DNA from: Meghimatium bilineatum | Lineage: Eukaryota; Mollusca; Gastropoda; Stylommatophora; Philomycidae | Length of the DNA: 64,000 nt | Assembly (NCBI GenBank): GCA_034231615.1 | Contig: CM067315.1 | Coordinates: forward strand, 13,735,767-13,799,766 | Direction of reading: 5' to 3' | Part shown: positions 51,988 to 61,830 of the stretch, piece by piece | Layout: every line of letters starts with the position of its first letter | Numbering within the stretch: position 1 is the first letter of the stretch | Translations under genes and position numbers: made by a program | Notes under the pieces: generated by a model | The model's input: only the letters and a program-made list of their open reading frames with translations | What the model was told of the DNA's origin: nothing | Databases searched by the model: none

Positions 51988-52305
51988 GTATTATTGGAGT
52001 AACTGTGTAATAACATCAGGTACAGTACAAGTAACGTCACCAAGTAGTCAAGTTATATCCCTTATTTATGTAAATTTCATGTTTATAAATTAATAATTTC
52101 AATATTAATTTATTTTAGGGTTTGGGTTAGGATAGTTGGGTTTTACATAACTAACCCTAACACCAACTCTAAATAAATAATTATATCAATTTTTAAATGA
52201 TAAACATGAAATTTACAAACATAGACAAGGGAAATAATTAAACGTGTTGTGGAGCCTTCTTGTACTGTGCCTAACATTATTTCCTTGGGGTAACTGCGTA
52301 ATAAT
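51988..52305. mobile_element. foldback element of about 270 bp flanked by the array founder unit
   Basis: The arms caggtacagtacaag...tatgtaaatttcatg and catgaaatttacaaacatag ...cttgtactgtgcc are inverted over about 90 bases each. The centre has agggtttgggttagg and ctaaccctaac. Both outer sides carry ggagtaactgtgtaataa or ggggtaactgcgtaataa, a form of the 30-bp unit of the array at 52.70 kb. Confidence 0.65.
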
Positions 52306-52324
52306 TAGGTATTAGGCATGTTGA

Positions 52325-52692
52325 TTCGCACACTGGACACGTCCATAGGTGTTCAGATCTCTACTTCATTAAATCTCTCGGTGTATAGCGGCTGATAGTT
52401 CCGGTTCTATGTTGATTCACTGCTCTTTTTGAAATATTTGTCAGGGGTTCTCTACGGGCCAAACCCATCCTCACTCCCAATTCGCACATTCTCGATATTG
52501 ACTCATGCTCATTCATCTCAAAATCCTCAGATTGTGAGGACTCACGAAGAGTAATGAGTATTTCTGCTCGGTCCATATGCAAACCACCTGTTATGTTGGC
52601 GAGGCTAGTTAATTGGTCCTCCTGTTCGTTTCCCTCCACGCACTCGTGTCTGGGAACACAGATAAGCATGAATTTTCGTAGTGATTTGTAGT
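52325..52692 (-). pseudogene. LINE-D RNase H C-terminal part
   Basis: The minus strand encodes VPRHECVEGNEQEDQLTSLA (the P-x-H-x-x-V-x-GNE-x-x-D block with the last catalytic Asp), then MDRAEILITLRES, RAVNQHRTGTISRYTPRDL and, after a stop, RSEHLWTCPVCES. It is the C-terminal half of an RNase H and the Cys tail of the same LINE group as 50.6-51.1 kb. The N-terminal half lies at lower coordinates although both read on the minus strand, so the two pieces are not in native order. Confidence 0.85.
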
Positions 52693-52699
52693 AGTTTCG

Positions 52700-53025
52700 A
52701 ACTGTGTAATAACATCATGTTATTGGTGTAACTATGTAATAACATCATGTTATTGGTGTAACTGTGTAATAACATCATCTTATTGGTGTAACTATGTAAT
52801 AACATCATGTTATTGGTGTAACTGTGTAATAATATCATCTTATTGGTGTAACTGTGTAATAATATCATCTTATTGGTGTAACTGTGTAATAACATCATCT
52901 TATTGGTGTAACTGTGTAATAATATCATCTTATTGGTGTAACTGTGTAATAATATCATCTTATTGGTGTAACTGTGTAATAATATCATGTTATTGGTGTA
53001 ACTGTGTAAAAATATCATGTTTAAC
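52700..53025. repeat. minisatellite, 30-bp unit, 11 copies
   Basis: Units ttattggtgtaactgtgtaa taacatcatg repeat with a 30-bp period. Variants of the same unit occur singly at 51990 and 52285, on both sides of the foldback element. Confidence 0.93.
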
Positions 53026-53039
53026 ACAATTTAGCCGTG

Positions 53040-53200
53040 TCCCGCGACAATACAATCCAAAACGTTTGGGTCACTGTCCCTATATGGGATGGGAGATCCA
53101 ACTCCACCCACAGACTCCCTTAGTCGCCTCTTACAATATGCATGGAAAATAACGGTGTCACTATTCTTTGCTCCCATTTCGTACTCCGACAACACACAAT
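53040..53200 (-). repeat. DR1 5' half, minus strand
   Basis: The plus strand has gtccctatatgggatgggag, cccttagtcgcctcttacaa and attctttgctcccatttcg. Read in reverse this is the DR1 5' end and its upstream extension. Confidence 0.7.
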
Positions 53201-53224
53201 GGAGACAAAGTGATCAATGATCAA

Positions 53225-53390
53225 TCATACCGTCCTCCGCTGAAGACGGATATGTCGGTCCAATGATGAAAATAAAAAGATGATACAGCTCATTTCTCTG
53301 GACTACATTATGCTGGAAATCTAACAGGATAATGGTTCTCCCACTTAAAGAGATCCAGCGGGAGTTTGAGAATGAATGAAGAAGAATGTA
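53225..53390 (+). repeat. DR1 3' half, plus strand
   Basis: It has ctctggactacattatgctg gaaatc, aggataatggttctc and ccagcgggagtttgagaatg aatgaagaagaatg. With the previous entry it forms a tail-facing inverted pair. Confidence 0.72.
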
Positions 53391-53705
53391 TCGACCAGAA
53401 ATAAGTAAAGCTTTGTTGGATCTGAGTCCAGAACTATTCCGGAGAACGAATTTAATGATTGAACATCAGGTCATTTCTGCAGATTCCATTCGCAGGGTCT
53501 AACATCTCAACTATAAATATACAAGTATTTCACTGGTACAAAGGCTCCCACGCGAACGTCAACGGTTATGGAGCTTGTCATTAAGGCTGCTAACCCAGTA
53601 GTGTGACGTATGAACTAAATAAAGCGCTACATGCATTTGCTCAATCATCTTGATCCATGTTTAACTGGAATGAGGTCAGTAGCATGACGAAATGTGGAGA
53701 ATATT

Positions 53706-53992
53706 CAATACGAAAGTAAAGTCGCTGATGTCAGTGTGTTGAAAGGGTCCGAAAGTAAAGTCGCTGCTGTCAGTGTGTTGAAGGGGTCCGAAAGTAAAGT
53801 CGCTGCTGTCAGTGTGTTGAAGGGGTCCGAAAGTAAAGTCGCTGCTGTCAGTGTGTTGAAGGGGTCCGAAAGTAAAGTCGCTGCTGTCAGTGTGTTGAAG
53901 GGGTCCGAAAGTAAAGTCGCTGCTGTCAGTGTGTTGAAGGGGTCCGAAAGTAAAGTCGCTGCTGTCAGTGTGTTGAAGGGATCCGAAAGGGG
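53706..53992. repeat. 39-bp tandem array, 7 copies, DR1 5' end origin
   Basis: Units gtccgaaagtaaagtcgctg ctgtcagtgtgttgaaggg repeat every 39 bases. The last unit passes without a break into ggatccgaaaggggagtaaa gaatagtg, which is the DR1 5' end; the DR1 copy at 56.96 kb has gtgttgctggggcccgaaag gggagcgaag. So the unit is an amplified DR1 5' end. Confidence 0.92.
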
Positions 53993-54215
53993 AGTAAAGA
54001 ATAGTGATATTGTATACTGTTCGTGCATGTCGTAAGGGGGGGATAAGTATGTTTTGTAAATCGGCCTGGCTGTCTCATAGAAGATCAAAGTAACGCGGAA
54101 GCACTTATGAAGTAGGATGTGTCAAGCCGAAAGAGGTAGATATCACAGCCAAGCTGTAAACCATGACGGAGTGAATTCCGTTTTCTGGAATACATCATTA
54201 TTCTTCTTGTTCGTT
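53985..54215 (+). repeat. DR1 dispersed repeat, 5' to middle
   Basis: It has catgtcgtaaggggggga, cggcctggctgtctcatag, gtgtcaagccgaaagaggta gatatcacagcc and accatgacggagtgaattcc gttttctgg in DR1 order. Confidence 0.75.
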
Positions 54216-54287
54216 TGTTGTGAAACTCCTGAATTGTCAGCAGTAAACCACTACTAGATAACTTGTCCATGTAGTCGAGATCGTCAG

Positions 54288-54402
54288 CAGTAAAGACCTC
54301 TGTAAAGAAAGTAAACAAGACTTCATTCATGACGTTTTTGATTATTGTCGTGATTTTTGTTGGTCATTATTTATATACTTGGAGTCGCATGCTTAAAAAA
54401 AA
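54288..54402. mobile_element. MT1 foldback element, left half
   Basis: It has aaagacctctgtaaagaaag, aacaagacttcattcatgac, tgattattgtcgtgattttt and ttggtcattatttatatact tgg. The right arm is missing. Confidence 0.65.
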
Positions 54403-54607
54403 TCTAAGAGAATATTCTTTTTATATTCAAAGAAAAAGGCGATGTTCACTGAATAAGTAAAAAAAAATTTTCCTTTAAATTCATGTTTACTTTTCTGCAC
54501 ATAATCTAGTCCTTACCAGAGCCCGATAATGCTATAGTGATGCTCTACTCTGGTAGTAGCCCTGGTATGACACCATCTATACAATGACGTTTTATCCCCT
54601 GTGAGAA

Positions 54608-54986
54608 TCACTTCTGAGAACACTCCACTCCTTTGAGAGTTGGAACCTTCCTGAACTACACTCTGTTGAGTGTTGGAATCTTCCTGGACTACACTCTGTT
54701 GAGAGTTGGAATCTTCCTGGACTACACTCTGTTGAGTGTTGGAATCTTCCTGGACTACACTCTGTTGAGAGTTGGAATCTTCCTGGACTACACTCTGTTG
54801 AGAGTTGGAATCTTCCTGGACTACACTCTGTTGATAGTTGGAACCTTCCTGGACTACACTCTGTTGAGAGTTGGAATCTTCCTGGACTACACTCTGTTGA
54901 GAGTTGTAATCTTCCTGGACTACACTCTGTTGAGAGTTGGAATCTTCCTGGACTACACTCTGTTGAGAGTTGTAATCTTCCTGGAA
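54608..54986. repeat. minisatellite, 33-bp unit, 11 copies
   Basis: Units ttggaatcttcctggactac actctgttgagag repeat every 33 bases. It reads QEDSNSQQSVV on the minus strand and YTLLRVGIFLD on the plus strand, both stop-free because 33 is a multiple of three. I regard neither as a gene. Confidence 0.95.
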
Positions 54987-55146
54987 TGAAACAGAGCTTC
55001 GGAGAAACCGATCATTGCACAAAAGAATACAGGAGAATTATTGTTCGCAATTGCTGAACAAATAATAATAAATATAGGTAGGGATACAGACATGTATAAT
55101 CATGACGCGATCAATACCGTCATTACATTTAATAGAGTGTACAGGG

Positions 55147-55319
55147 AGTGTAATCAGTGCAGGATTTACGTACAAGCTACACAAGCTATAGCTTAGGGCC
55201 CCCACTTTCCTGAGCAATTGTCATATATACTTAAATATATTGCAGCATTATTTGTCCCAATGTCGCACGTCCGGAAAGCTTAGGGTTTTATCAAGTCTAA
55301 ATCCGGCCCTGAGTGTAAT
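55147..55319. mobile_element. hAT-type MITE, 157 bp, with perfect 8-bp target duplication
   Basis: The body runs 55155-55311 between exact 8-bp duplications agtgtaat (55147-55154 and 55312-55319). Its left end cagtgcaggattta and right end (reverse complement) cagggccggattta are inverted. Starting with CA-G and making 8-bp duplications is the hallmark of the hAT superfamily. It has no coding capacity and would need a hAT transposase in trans. Confidence 0.9.
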
Positions 55320-55590
55320 CCTGGGAATGTGGACACAGAGGTCAATATACTCATTTACGAAAATAGTGATATCAGCGGTGTTGTGATTTGCATAGATCGG
55401 TCGGTCATGCGACACCAACGATGGGCATGTTCCACTACTGCCAGATAACGTGGAATAGAGCACGAAGTCCTTGGGAGTCTTCGCCGCAACAACAAGTAGT
55501 CTAACGATGGAGGTGTTTGAGGTAACCACAGTCTTAAACTAGTTGAAGTCGCAAGGTATAACTGCGAAATATCACCAACTTCTTTATTCC
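55320..55590. other. no feature recognised
   Basis: No gene or repeat recognised; overlapping frames of about 93-142 residues are not recognised. Confidence 0.4.
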
Positions 55591-55591
55591 G

Positions 55592-55685
55592 GGACACGCA
55601 TACAAGATTGTAGGACACGCATACAAGATTGTAGGACACGCATACAAGATTGTAGGACACGCATACAAGATTGTAGGACACGCAG
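55592..55685. repeat. tandem array, 21-bp unit, about 4.5 copies
   Basis: The unit gacacgcatacaagattgta g repeats with no visible change. Confidence 0.93.
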
Positions 55686-55839
55686 GTGTGGAAAGAATCG
55701 AATGAACAGACAATATGTTCTGCTACAATAACAGGTGGCCAACCAATTGACATATCAATACTTACGGATCTGCGAGAGGGCACTGTCGGAGAAGTTTTAG
55801 GTCAATGAGTATGAGGTGGTATGGAGAATGCGCATATTT

Positions 55840-55965
55840 AGGCGTAGCATGGAGAGATCCCCCCAAGAAAACTGGGAGTAAGGATATGCGTAGCATGGAG
55901 ATATCCCCCCATGAAAACTGGGAGTGAGGATAGGCGTAGCATGGAGAGATTCACCAACGAAAATT
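55840..55965. repeat. tandem array, 46-bp unit, nearly 3 copies
   Basis: The phrase gcgtagcatggagagatccc starts at 55842, 55888 and 55934. Confidence 0.88.
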
Positions 55966-56007
55966 TCATGAAGAATACTCAACCACGATCGGGTTGTGGA
56001 TCGGGCT

Positions 56008-56205
56008 GTGACCTGTGTACAGAAAGGTAAACAAGACCGGAAAGGTTGTATTTGATTATTTCCGTGAGTTTCGTTGGTCAGCCTTGGATTTATGTGCAAG
56101 CAAATACAAGTATATAAATAGTGACCAACAAAAATCATGACAATAATTTAAAAATGTAACGAATGAAGTCTTGCTCAGGTTCTGTACAGAGGTCTTCTTT
56201 ACTGC
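56008..56205. mobile_element. MT1 foldback element copy
   Basis: Ends acctgtgtacagaaaggtaa acaagac and gtcttgctcaggttctgtac agaggtc are inverted. The inner arms gagtttcgttggtcagcc and tgaccaacaaaaatcatgac are kept. About 195 bp. Confidence 0.72.
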
Positions 56206-56285
56206 CACCAGCCTCGACTCAACCAATTCGGAATCGGAACCACCAGCCACTACTTCCTGACAGATTAACTGAAACGAGGACCGAA

Positions 56286-56692
56286 GCACATATGGAGAAG
56301 TCCGGCGTGCACATATGGAGAAGTCCGGCGTGCACATATGGAGAAGTCCGGCGTGCACATATGGAGAAGTCCGGCGTGCACATATGGAGAAGTCCGGCGT
56401 GCACATATGGAGAAGTCCGACGTGCACATATGGAGAAGTCCGGCGTGCACATATGGAAATGTCCGGCGTGCACATATGGAAATGTCCGGCGTGCACATAT
56501 GGAGAAGTCCGGCGTGCACATATGGAGAAGTCCGGCGTGCACATATGGAGAAGTCCGGCGTGCACATATGGAGAAGTCCGGCGTGCACATATGGAGAAGT
56601 CCGGCGTGCACATATGGAGAAGTCCGGCGTGCACATATGGAGAAGTCCGGCGTGCACATATGGAGAAGTCCGGCGTGCACATATGGAGAAGC
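56286..56692. repeat. minisatellite, 23-bp unit, about 17-18 copies
   Basis: The unit acatatggagaagtccggcg tgc repeats every 23 bases; two copies have ggaaatg for ggagaag and one has cgac. Palindromic catatg is in each unit. It is open in all three frames of both strands, giving frames to 222 residues that I regard as artefacts. Confidence 0.96.
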
Positions 56693-56949
56693 ACATGCGA
56701 TGACGATAATCAGCATACCTAAATCTAAACCAGTGGTTTGCAAACCTTTTTTTGCCCGCAGGCCACTTGCCGATTATTATGTTTTCCATAGACTCCCTAT
56801 CTGCCGAATATTGTATTTACCTAAACAATAATTTAAAATGTGTTTTTGACAGCTGACACAGTACTGCTCACTTTGATATGTTGTGTTTTTGTAGAGTAGA
56901 CAATTGTAAACTAAATATATGTACAATTGTTATTTATATCTTTATTGAG

Positions 56950-57240
56950 AAGACCGCCCATGTGTTGCTGGGGCCCGAAAGGGGAGCGAAGAAAAGCAAC
57001 ATTATTTACCTTCTACGCATGTTGTAAAAGGCGACTAAGGAGGTTATGGTATGGAGTTGGCTGTCCCATACCATATAGGGTCAGTGACCCAAAGCCATGC
57101 TGAAGTCGGACGTGTCAGGCCGAAAGGCGCAGATATCGCAGTAATACTGTAAACCATGACACAACGAATTCCGTTCTCCGGACTACATCCTGATAATCTG
57201 CAGGAGTTTGAGAACGAACGCAGAAGAAGAAGATTGAGAA
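56950..57240 (+). repeat. DR1 dispersed repeat, most complete copy
   Basis: In order it has gttgctggggcccgaaaggg, gcatgttgtaaaaggcgact aagg, gttggctgtcccataccata, aagccatgctgaagtcggac gtgtcaggccgaaaggcgca, ctgtaaaccatgacacaacg, ctccggactacatcctg and caggagtttgagaacgaacg cagaagaagaag. It serves as the reference for the family. No A or B box of a tRNA is evident, so the promoter type, and whether it is a SINE or a LINE 3' end, is unknown. Confidence 0.8.
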
Positions 57241-57299
57241 GATACACAGTGAAAATACATATTTGAATTTAGAACGCAACAAATCAGAACCTAGTAAAA

Positions 57300-58790
57300 C
57301 GCTTACACAAAATTAATACACAAATAACGCTGTTAACGAGAGGGATGTACCTGATGCTCTGATAGCAATTGTTGAATATTTTATTCACATTAGTCAGGTA
57401 TAGTTTTAAACCTCCACGTCGAATGATTTGTCCTCGGTTTAGTTTTATCGTAAGAAGATTGGCAGCCCCGCTAAAACCTCTTTCCACAAGGTATGAAGAT
57501 GGAAAAGTTATCAACACATTTTCTACGATAGTCCTTTATGCGGGATAAGCAACAGGTATTTCTTTCTGAAGTTAGAACTGATGATTGCACTTTCTGAACT
57601 GCACCTTATGTTTTACGTTCGTGCTTATTCCGATGAGCTCTTCGTATTATGACACCCGATTCTTCAATCTCAAGTATAGAATGATAACCCACTGTGGTAT
57701 TTATATAGTCAAAATATCATCTAACCTGGTTTTAAAATCTGCATGAAGGACATGCATTTCAATGATGAGCGTAGACAAATATGTCATCATCCTGGGCGTT
57801 TGTCAGTGACAAGTTGAAGAACTGGGAAAGTTGGCGACGTCCAATTTTGTGCTTCATGAGATTCATTCTGGCAAGAAAAACTGCAATGATGAACTTTGTT
57901 TTTATTAAAATCAGACTTCCATCTTGTAACTGCAAATTAACCTCATTAAATTTACTAAAACATCTGTTAAATAGGCAATACTTGGTTATCACTTGATTAC
58001 ATTATCGTTCAAAATGGGATCTTTAAGCACCCAAACACGTTAAAACGGTCTCAAAATATGAAAATAATCTTGTCAACCATACGTCTTTCGAGAGCCAGCG
58101 AACTTCATTGTGAAGGAGAATTTCATGAAAGTCATCGTAATTTTCTTCATACAACTGCCCAAATAACCTAGAATTCAACGCGCTGCTACGAATCTTGTTT
58201 ACTTCGTTTTTGAGGAATTGAAGAGATTGATGCAATCTGGTACTCATATTTTTTAGCTACTAAATGTTCCCATGAATGACACAGTGAATTGCAAACACTC
58301 CGGGTACATTTTGTTTTAAATACCTTAAAGGACCGCGATAGCGCCCAAAAATTGATGGTGATCCATCTACTGCTACCGATATTATATTTGATAGAGAGGT
58401 CGCTTGTTCAATAAAATAATCTTTCAAACATTTAATACTGATTCACATTTAGTGCCTGTTGCCAAAGTTCTAGGAAGGAGCAGTTCTTCATTGATTTCAT
58501 GGTCGATAACAAAATGAACATATGCCAATATTAGTTCTTCATTGATTTCATGGTCGATAACAAAATGAACATATGCCAATATTAGTTCTTCATTGCCAGT
58601 CAATGTAGACTCGTCTAGTTGAATAGTGAAATGATTCGCTTGAAGATAATTACACAAGAAGCTCATCAACACCACGACTCATTTCATCAATGCGTCTTGG
58701 AACTGTGTTGATGCTCAAAGGAATTCTTTTGAGTATAACATATGCAGACTTCTCTAGTCCTGACTATAAAACCTCTTCAATAACGGCTGA
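57300..58790 (-). pseudogene. hAT transposase pseudogene (ZBED5/SCAND3-like group)
   Basis: Read on the minus strand, from 58.79 to 57.30 kb: KRIPLSINTVPRRIDEMSRG, then NYLQANHFTIQLDESTLTGN EELILAYVHFV (LDEST carries the first catalytic Asp of this group), EELLLPRTLATGTKCESVLN, LFGQLYEENYDDFHEILLHN EVRWLSK (the H-x-EVRWLS block), FSKFNEVNLQLQDGS and FPSSYLVERGFSGAANLL (the hATC dimerisation block). These are the landmark motifs in the right order for domesticated-like hAT transposases of the ZBED5/FAM200/SCAND3 kind. Several stops and frameshifts split it. A 51-bp piece (58484-58586) is duplicated in tandem, repeating EELILAYVHFVIDHEIN. The N-terminal BED finger is not found. Confidence 0.9.
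58484..58586. repeat. 51-bp tandem duplication inside the transposase
   Basis: The segment starting ttcttcattgatttcatggt cgataac occurs twice in direct succession. It keeps frame (17 residues). Confidence 0.9.
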
Positions 58791-58864
58791 TACAATCAGC
58801 TGCTCCCTGATAGTATGAGACTTTACTGATTTCGGTATTTGTAGTGAGATATTGCAGAGACACA

Positions 58865-59611
58865 GAAAACCAGACTAATATCGTGATGAATGGACATAAA
58901 CTTGAGGAGGTGAATACCTTCAAATACCTCGGATCCAGTATATGCAAAGCAAAACTAAAAGTAAGGCTGGAGATGGCTTTAGCGTCATTGTCAAGGCTAA
59001 CTGTGATTTGGAAAAGCAACATCAGTGTTGGAGTGAAAATCAAACTGTATAAGTCGCTGGTGCTTTTTGTTGTGTTGTATAGGTGTTATGGTTGTGATAG
59101 TTGGACAAAATGAACATATGCCAATATTAGTTCTTCATTTCCAGGCAATGTTGACTCGCCCAGGTGAATAGAGAAAGGGTTCGCTTGCAGATAATTACTG
59201 CTTGCGAACATGGAGAGAAGATTACAGGCTTTCGAGTACAAATGCTACAGACGATTTCTACGAATTTTCTATAGGGAACATAAGACCAATGTGTACGTAA
59301 GAAATAAAGTAGAGATGTGTGCAGGTGTTCAGGGGCCATTGCTTTCAATAGTGAAACGACGAAAACTAGCATCAAAAACAATACTGTCAAAAACAATACT
59401 GCATGGAACTGTCGAGGGAAAAAGAAGCAGAGGAGTGCAAATAAAGACATGGACAGACAACATCACGGAATGGACAGAGCAAGATATTTCCTCACTCATC
59501 CGCATCGCTGAGGATAGAATTCGCCGGAGGACTCTGTGTGCTGTGACATCCAATGTGAAACCACTACGACCCTGAAGGGTTACGGGTTTATTTATTGATT
59601 GATTGTAAGAC
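58865..59611 (+). pseudogene. LINE-B copy inside the hAT element, carrying a hAT patch
   Basis: It encodes NGHKLEEVNTFKYLGSSI, MALASLSRLTVIWKSNIS, then (after a foreign segment at about 59105-59205) MERRLQAFEYKCYRRFLRI, HKTNVYVRNKVEMCAGVQGP and TWTDNITEWTEQDISSLIRI, ending gggtttatttattgattgat tg like the copy at 30.8 kb. The foreign segment replaces the CESWTLTAD block and is nearly identical to hAT transposase sequence at 58.52-58.65 kb (caaaatgaacatatgccaat). It is the thumb and tail of a LINE RT, and inactive. Confidence 0.88.
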
Positions 59612-59978
59612 GCCAGCAAACCATCATCGTGACTATTTGAAATTGAAGCGATCATACTGTCCACCGTTTAAAATGTTGAGTGGTAACTATGTTTGCTACA
59701 GGTCTGGACAAGTGTTATGCGCACGATGCGTTGCTGCTTGTATGAAAACTTGTAAACACTATAAAGTAATTTCGATGTCTATTATAATTGTTATGTACAT
59801 ACTATCTGTGTTATGTGTAATAAGACATTTAGGGAATGGCTAGCTGGGGTCCGTTCACGTGGACCCCCATTTACATTTCTTGCACCCCCAATTTTTTTCG
59901 TTGACATATACACCCCTTGAAGTCAAAATCGACTCCTTGGGGTCTACATAGACCACTTTGGGAAACACTGATCTAAAC

Positions 59979-60544
59979 TTAAACTGTACATATACAGACA
60001 CAATTGAATGATGATTCAGAAGCAAGACAAGACAGTTTATAAAATAAATCAAAGATGTTTATTTTGAAAGTAAGAAAATGGAGAATAGCCCCGGTTTACA
60101 ATGAACATCCATAGTGAGTGATCCAAGGGTGTGCCTAAATTTCAAGTCAACATTCAGTATAGAACAAACTTCGCCCAATCCTGGTTGGCACATAGCATCA
60201 ATTTTTCAGATCCGTTGTGGAGATGTGACTAATGAACATTGTGAGAAACAGTGCGTCTGTGTTCAATTCCTAGTTAATAATAAAACGAATATTTATCGAT
60301 AAATGTCAAAGTCTTATCCTGGAGCCTGCACGTGGATTACGCGACATTTAAAAATTAAGGATGCACATGTGTATACAAAGAATATTTATAAACACTGTCC
60401 ATGAAAGCAGATAGAAGATAGGATTGTAGCCTGTAAGTCGTGGATTTATTTTAGAATTTGGCGTTTTTATAATTTTACAAGAAGCGATATATCTTTGAAA
60501 AATCGTCTATTTCGCCCCGGGGATTAACAGGGAAATAAATAATA
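59979..60544. other. no feature recognised
   Basis: No gene or repeat recognised; a 62-65 residue frame on each strand is not recognised. Confidence 0.4.
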
Positions 60545-60782
60545 ATAGTGCGGCATGCTTTGCATGTCGTTAGTGGTAAGGAGGATTTGCACATTGCGTT
60601 GCTGCCCAGCCAGGAAAAGGTTAATGACTCATGAATGCCTTGATGAAGGTGGATGTTCTAGACCGAAAGGTGCAAATATCACAGCCAGGCTGTAAACAAT
60701 GACACATTGCAGTTCGCTATTTGAACTGTTTCCTGTCAACCAGTCCAAGTTTGAGAACAGACGCAGAAGAAGAACAAGACAT
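60545..60782 (+). repeat. DR1 dispersed repeat, near full
   Basis: It has gcatgtcgttagtggtaagg, gaccgaaaggtgcaaatatc acagcc, ctgtaaacaatgacacattg and gtttgagaacagacgcagaa gaagaa. It is more diverged than the copy at 57 kb. Confidence 0.7.
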
Positions 60783-61440
60783 TTACAAAATAACATTGAC
60801 AGTAAAGAGGCGTATTGACACTGATACCAAAAATAACATTGACACAAAATGTTTGTTTTATTGACCAATTACAACAGAGGACACAACATCGTTTAATTAT
60901 GCTATAATACATATACATTTCTTTAAAGAGAGCAATAGATAACGTAAAGTTCCAAGAATATCCAACAGCAGTGATTCTGAGATACGATTCAGGAGATAAG
61001 ATCTCACAAAGATTTTTGATAATGAGAAAAAACAACAACAACAGAACAAACAAAAAATGGAGTCGGCGTAAACAGGAAACGGATGGCGATGGTTTAATCG
61101 ATGTAGGTAAGCACTGCAATTATACTAACAAGCAATTAAGGTGATAATACAGAAAATAACAATAAATAATATGAACTAGAGGCACGGGTGAATTGAGACA
61201 CTAAGATACAGAGGAAATAACATGAGTGAGTGTGGAGCTTCTTCACCACTCACTGCACACCGCTGATAGTTGAAGTATTCTGGGTATGAAATGAAGCTAG
61301 GAGAGACGACCCCCATCCCAAACCAATTGCACAAAAAGGGACTACATATTTCGTTTATTGTAATTCCTGGGAATCCAAAGAAAAACAACAAATAAACAAA
61401 CAGGTAACATGATCACGGTGGTAATCATGTTATGACCGAT
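60783..61440. other. no feature recognised
   Basis: AT-rich sequence without recognisable gene or repeat. Confidence 0.4.
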
Positions 61441-61446
61441 CTCGGT

Positions 61447-61830
61447 AGAAGACCTGTTCTCTGAGTTAATGAGGCCTTCTTTCGTTCATTTTCTGGATTA
61501 TTACCTTGTCTCCCGTTGGCTAATATTTATATACTTGGAATCACATGCCATAAATAGCCAAGGATACTCCATGTATATTCTTCTTCTTCTTCTTCAGTGT
61601 TCATTCTCAAACTCCCGCTGGATCTCTCTTAAAGCAGGACCATGATCCTACTAGACTTCCAGCAGGATGCAGTCCAGAGAATTGAAATGCGTTGTGTCAC
61701 CGTTTTATTTTCGCCAATGCCCCAACACATCCGTCTTCTGCGGTCTCCAAGTATATAAATAGTAATATCAACGGAAAGCGTGACAATAATCATAAACGGA
61801 ACGAATGGAGGCCTGTTTATTTTTCGCAGT
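61447..61830. mobile_element. MT1 foldback element interrupted by DR1
   Basis: The left arm (61447-61572) has agacctgttctctgagttaa, ggattattaccttgtctccc gttggc and tatttatatacttggaatca catgcc. The right arm (61741-61830) has aagtatataaatagtaatat caacggaaagcgtgacaata atc and gaacgaatggaggcc. A DR1 copy fills the loop. Short actcca / tctcca flanks may be a target duplication, but this is weak. Confidence 0.7.
61575..61740 (-). repeat. DR1 copy nested in the MT1 loop, minus strand
   Basis: The plus strand reads ttcttcttcttcttcagtgt, tcattctcaaactcccgctg gatc, agcaggaccatgatcctact and atgcgttgtgtcaccgtttt, the reversed DR1 3' half. Confidence 0.75.

Larger units (their letters stand above)
56723..59978. 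mobile_element. hAT transposon, 3.24 kb, with perfect 8-bp target duplication
   Basis: The element runs 56731-59970 between exact duplications atctaaac (56723-56730 and 59971-59978). The left end is cagtggtttgcaaacc and the right end, read inverted, is cagtgtttcccaaagtgg, so the termini are inverted repeats of hAT type. A decayed transposase lies inside on the minus strand (57.30-58.79 kb). The element is itself invaded by a DR1 copy (56.95-57.24 kb) and by LINE-B sequence (58.86-59.61 kb). With its transposase broken it cannot move on its own. Confidence 0.9.

Noticed and set aside
52080-52170. Interstitial telomere repeat
   Set aside because: Only one to two degenerate TTAGGG-like words occur at the foldback centre, too few for a telomere tract.
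54513-55022. A glutamine-serine repeat protein (QEDSNSQQSVV)n of 169 residues
   Set aside because: A 33-bp minisatellite is also open on the opposite strand. No domain precedes or follows it, so it is unlikely to be coding, though it cannot be excluded without transcripts.
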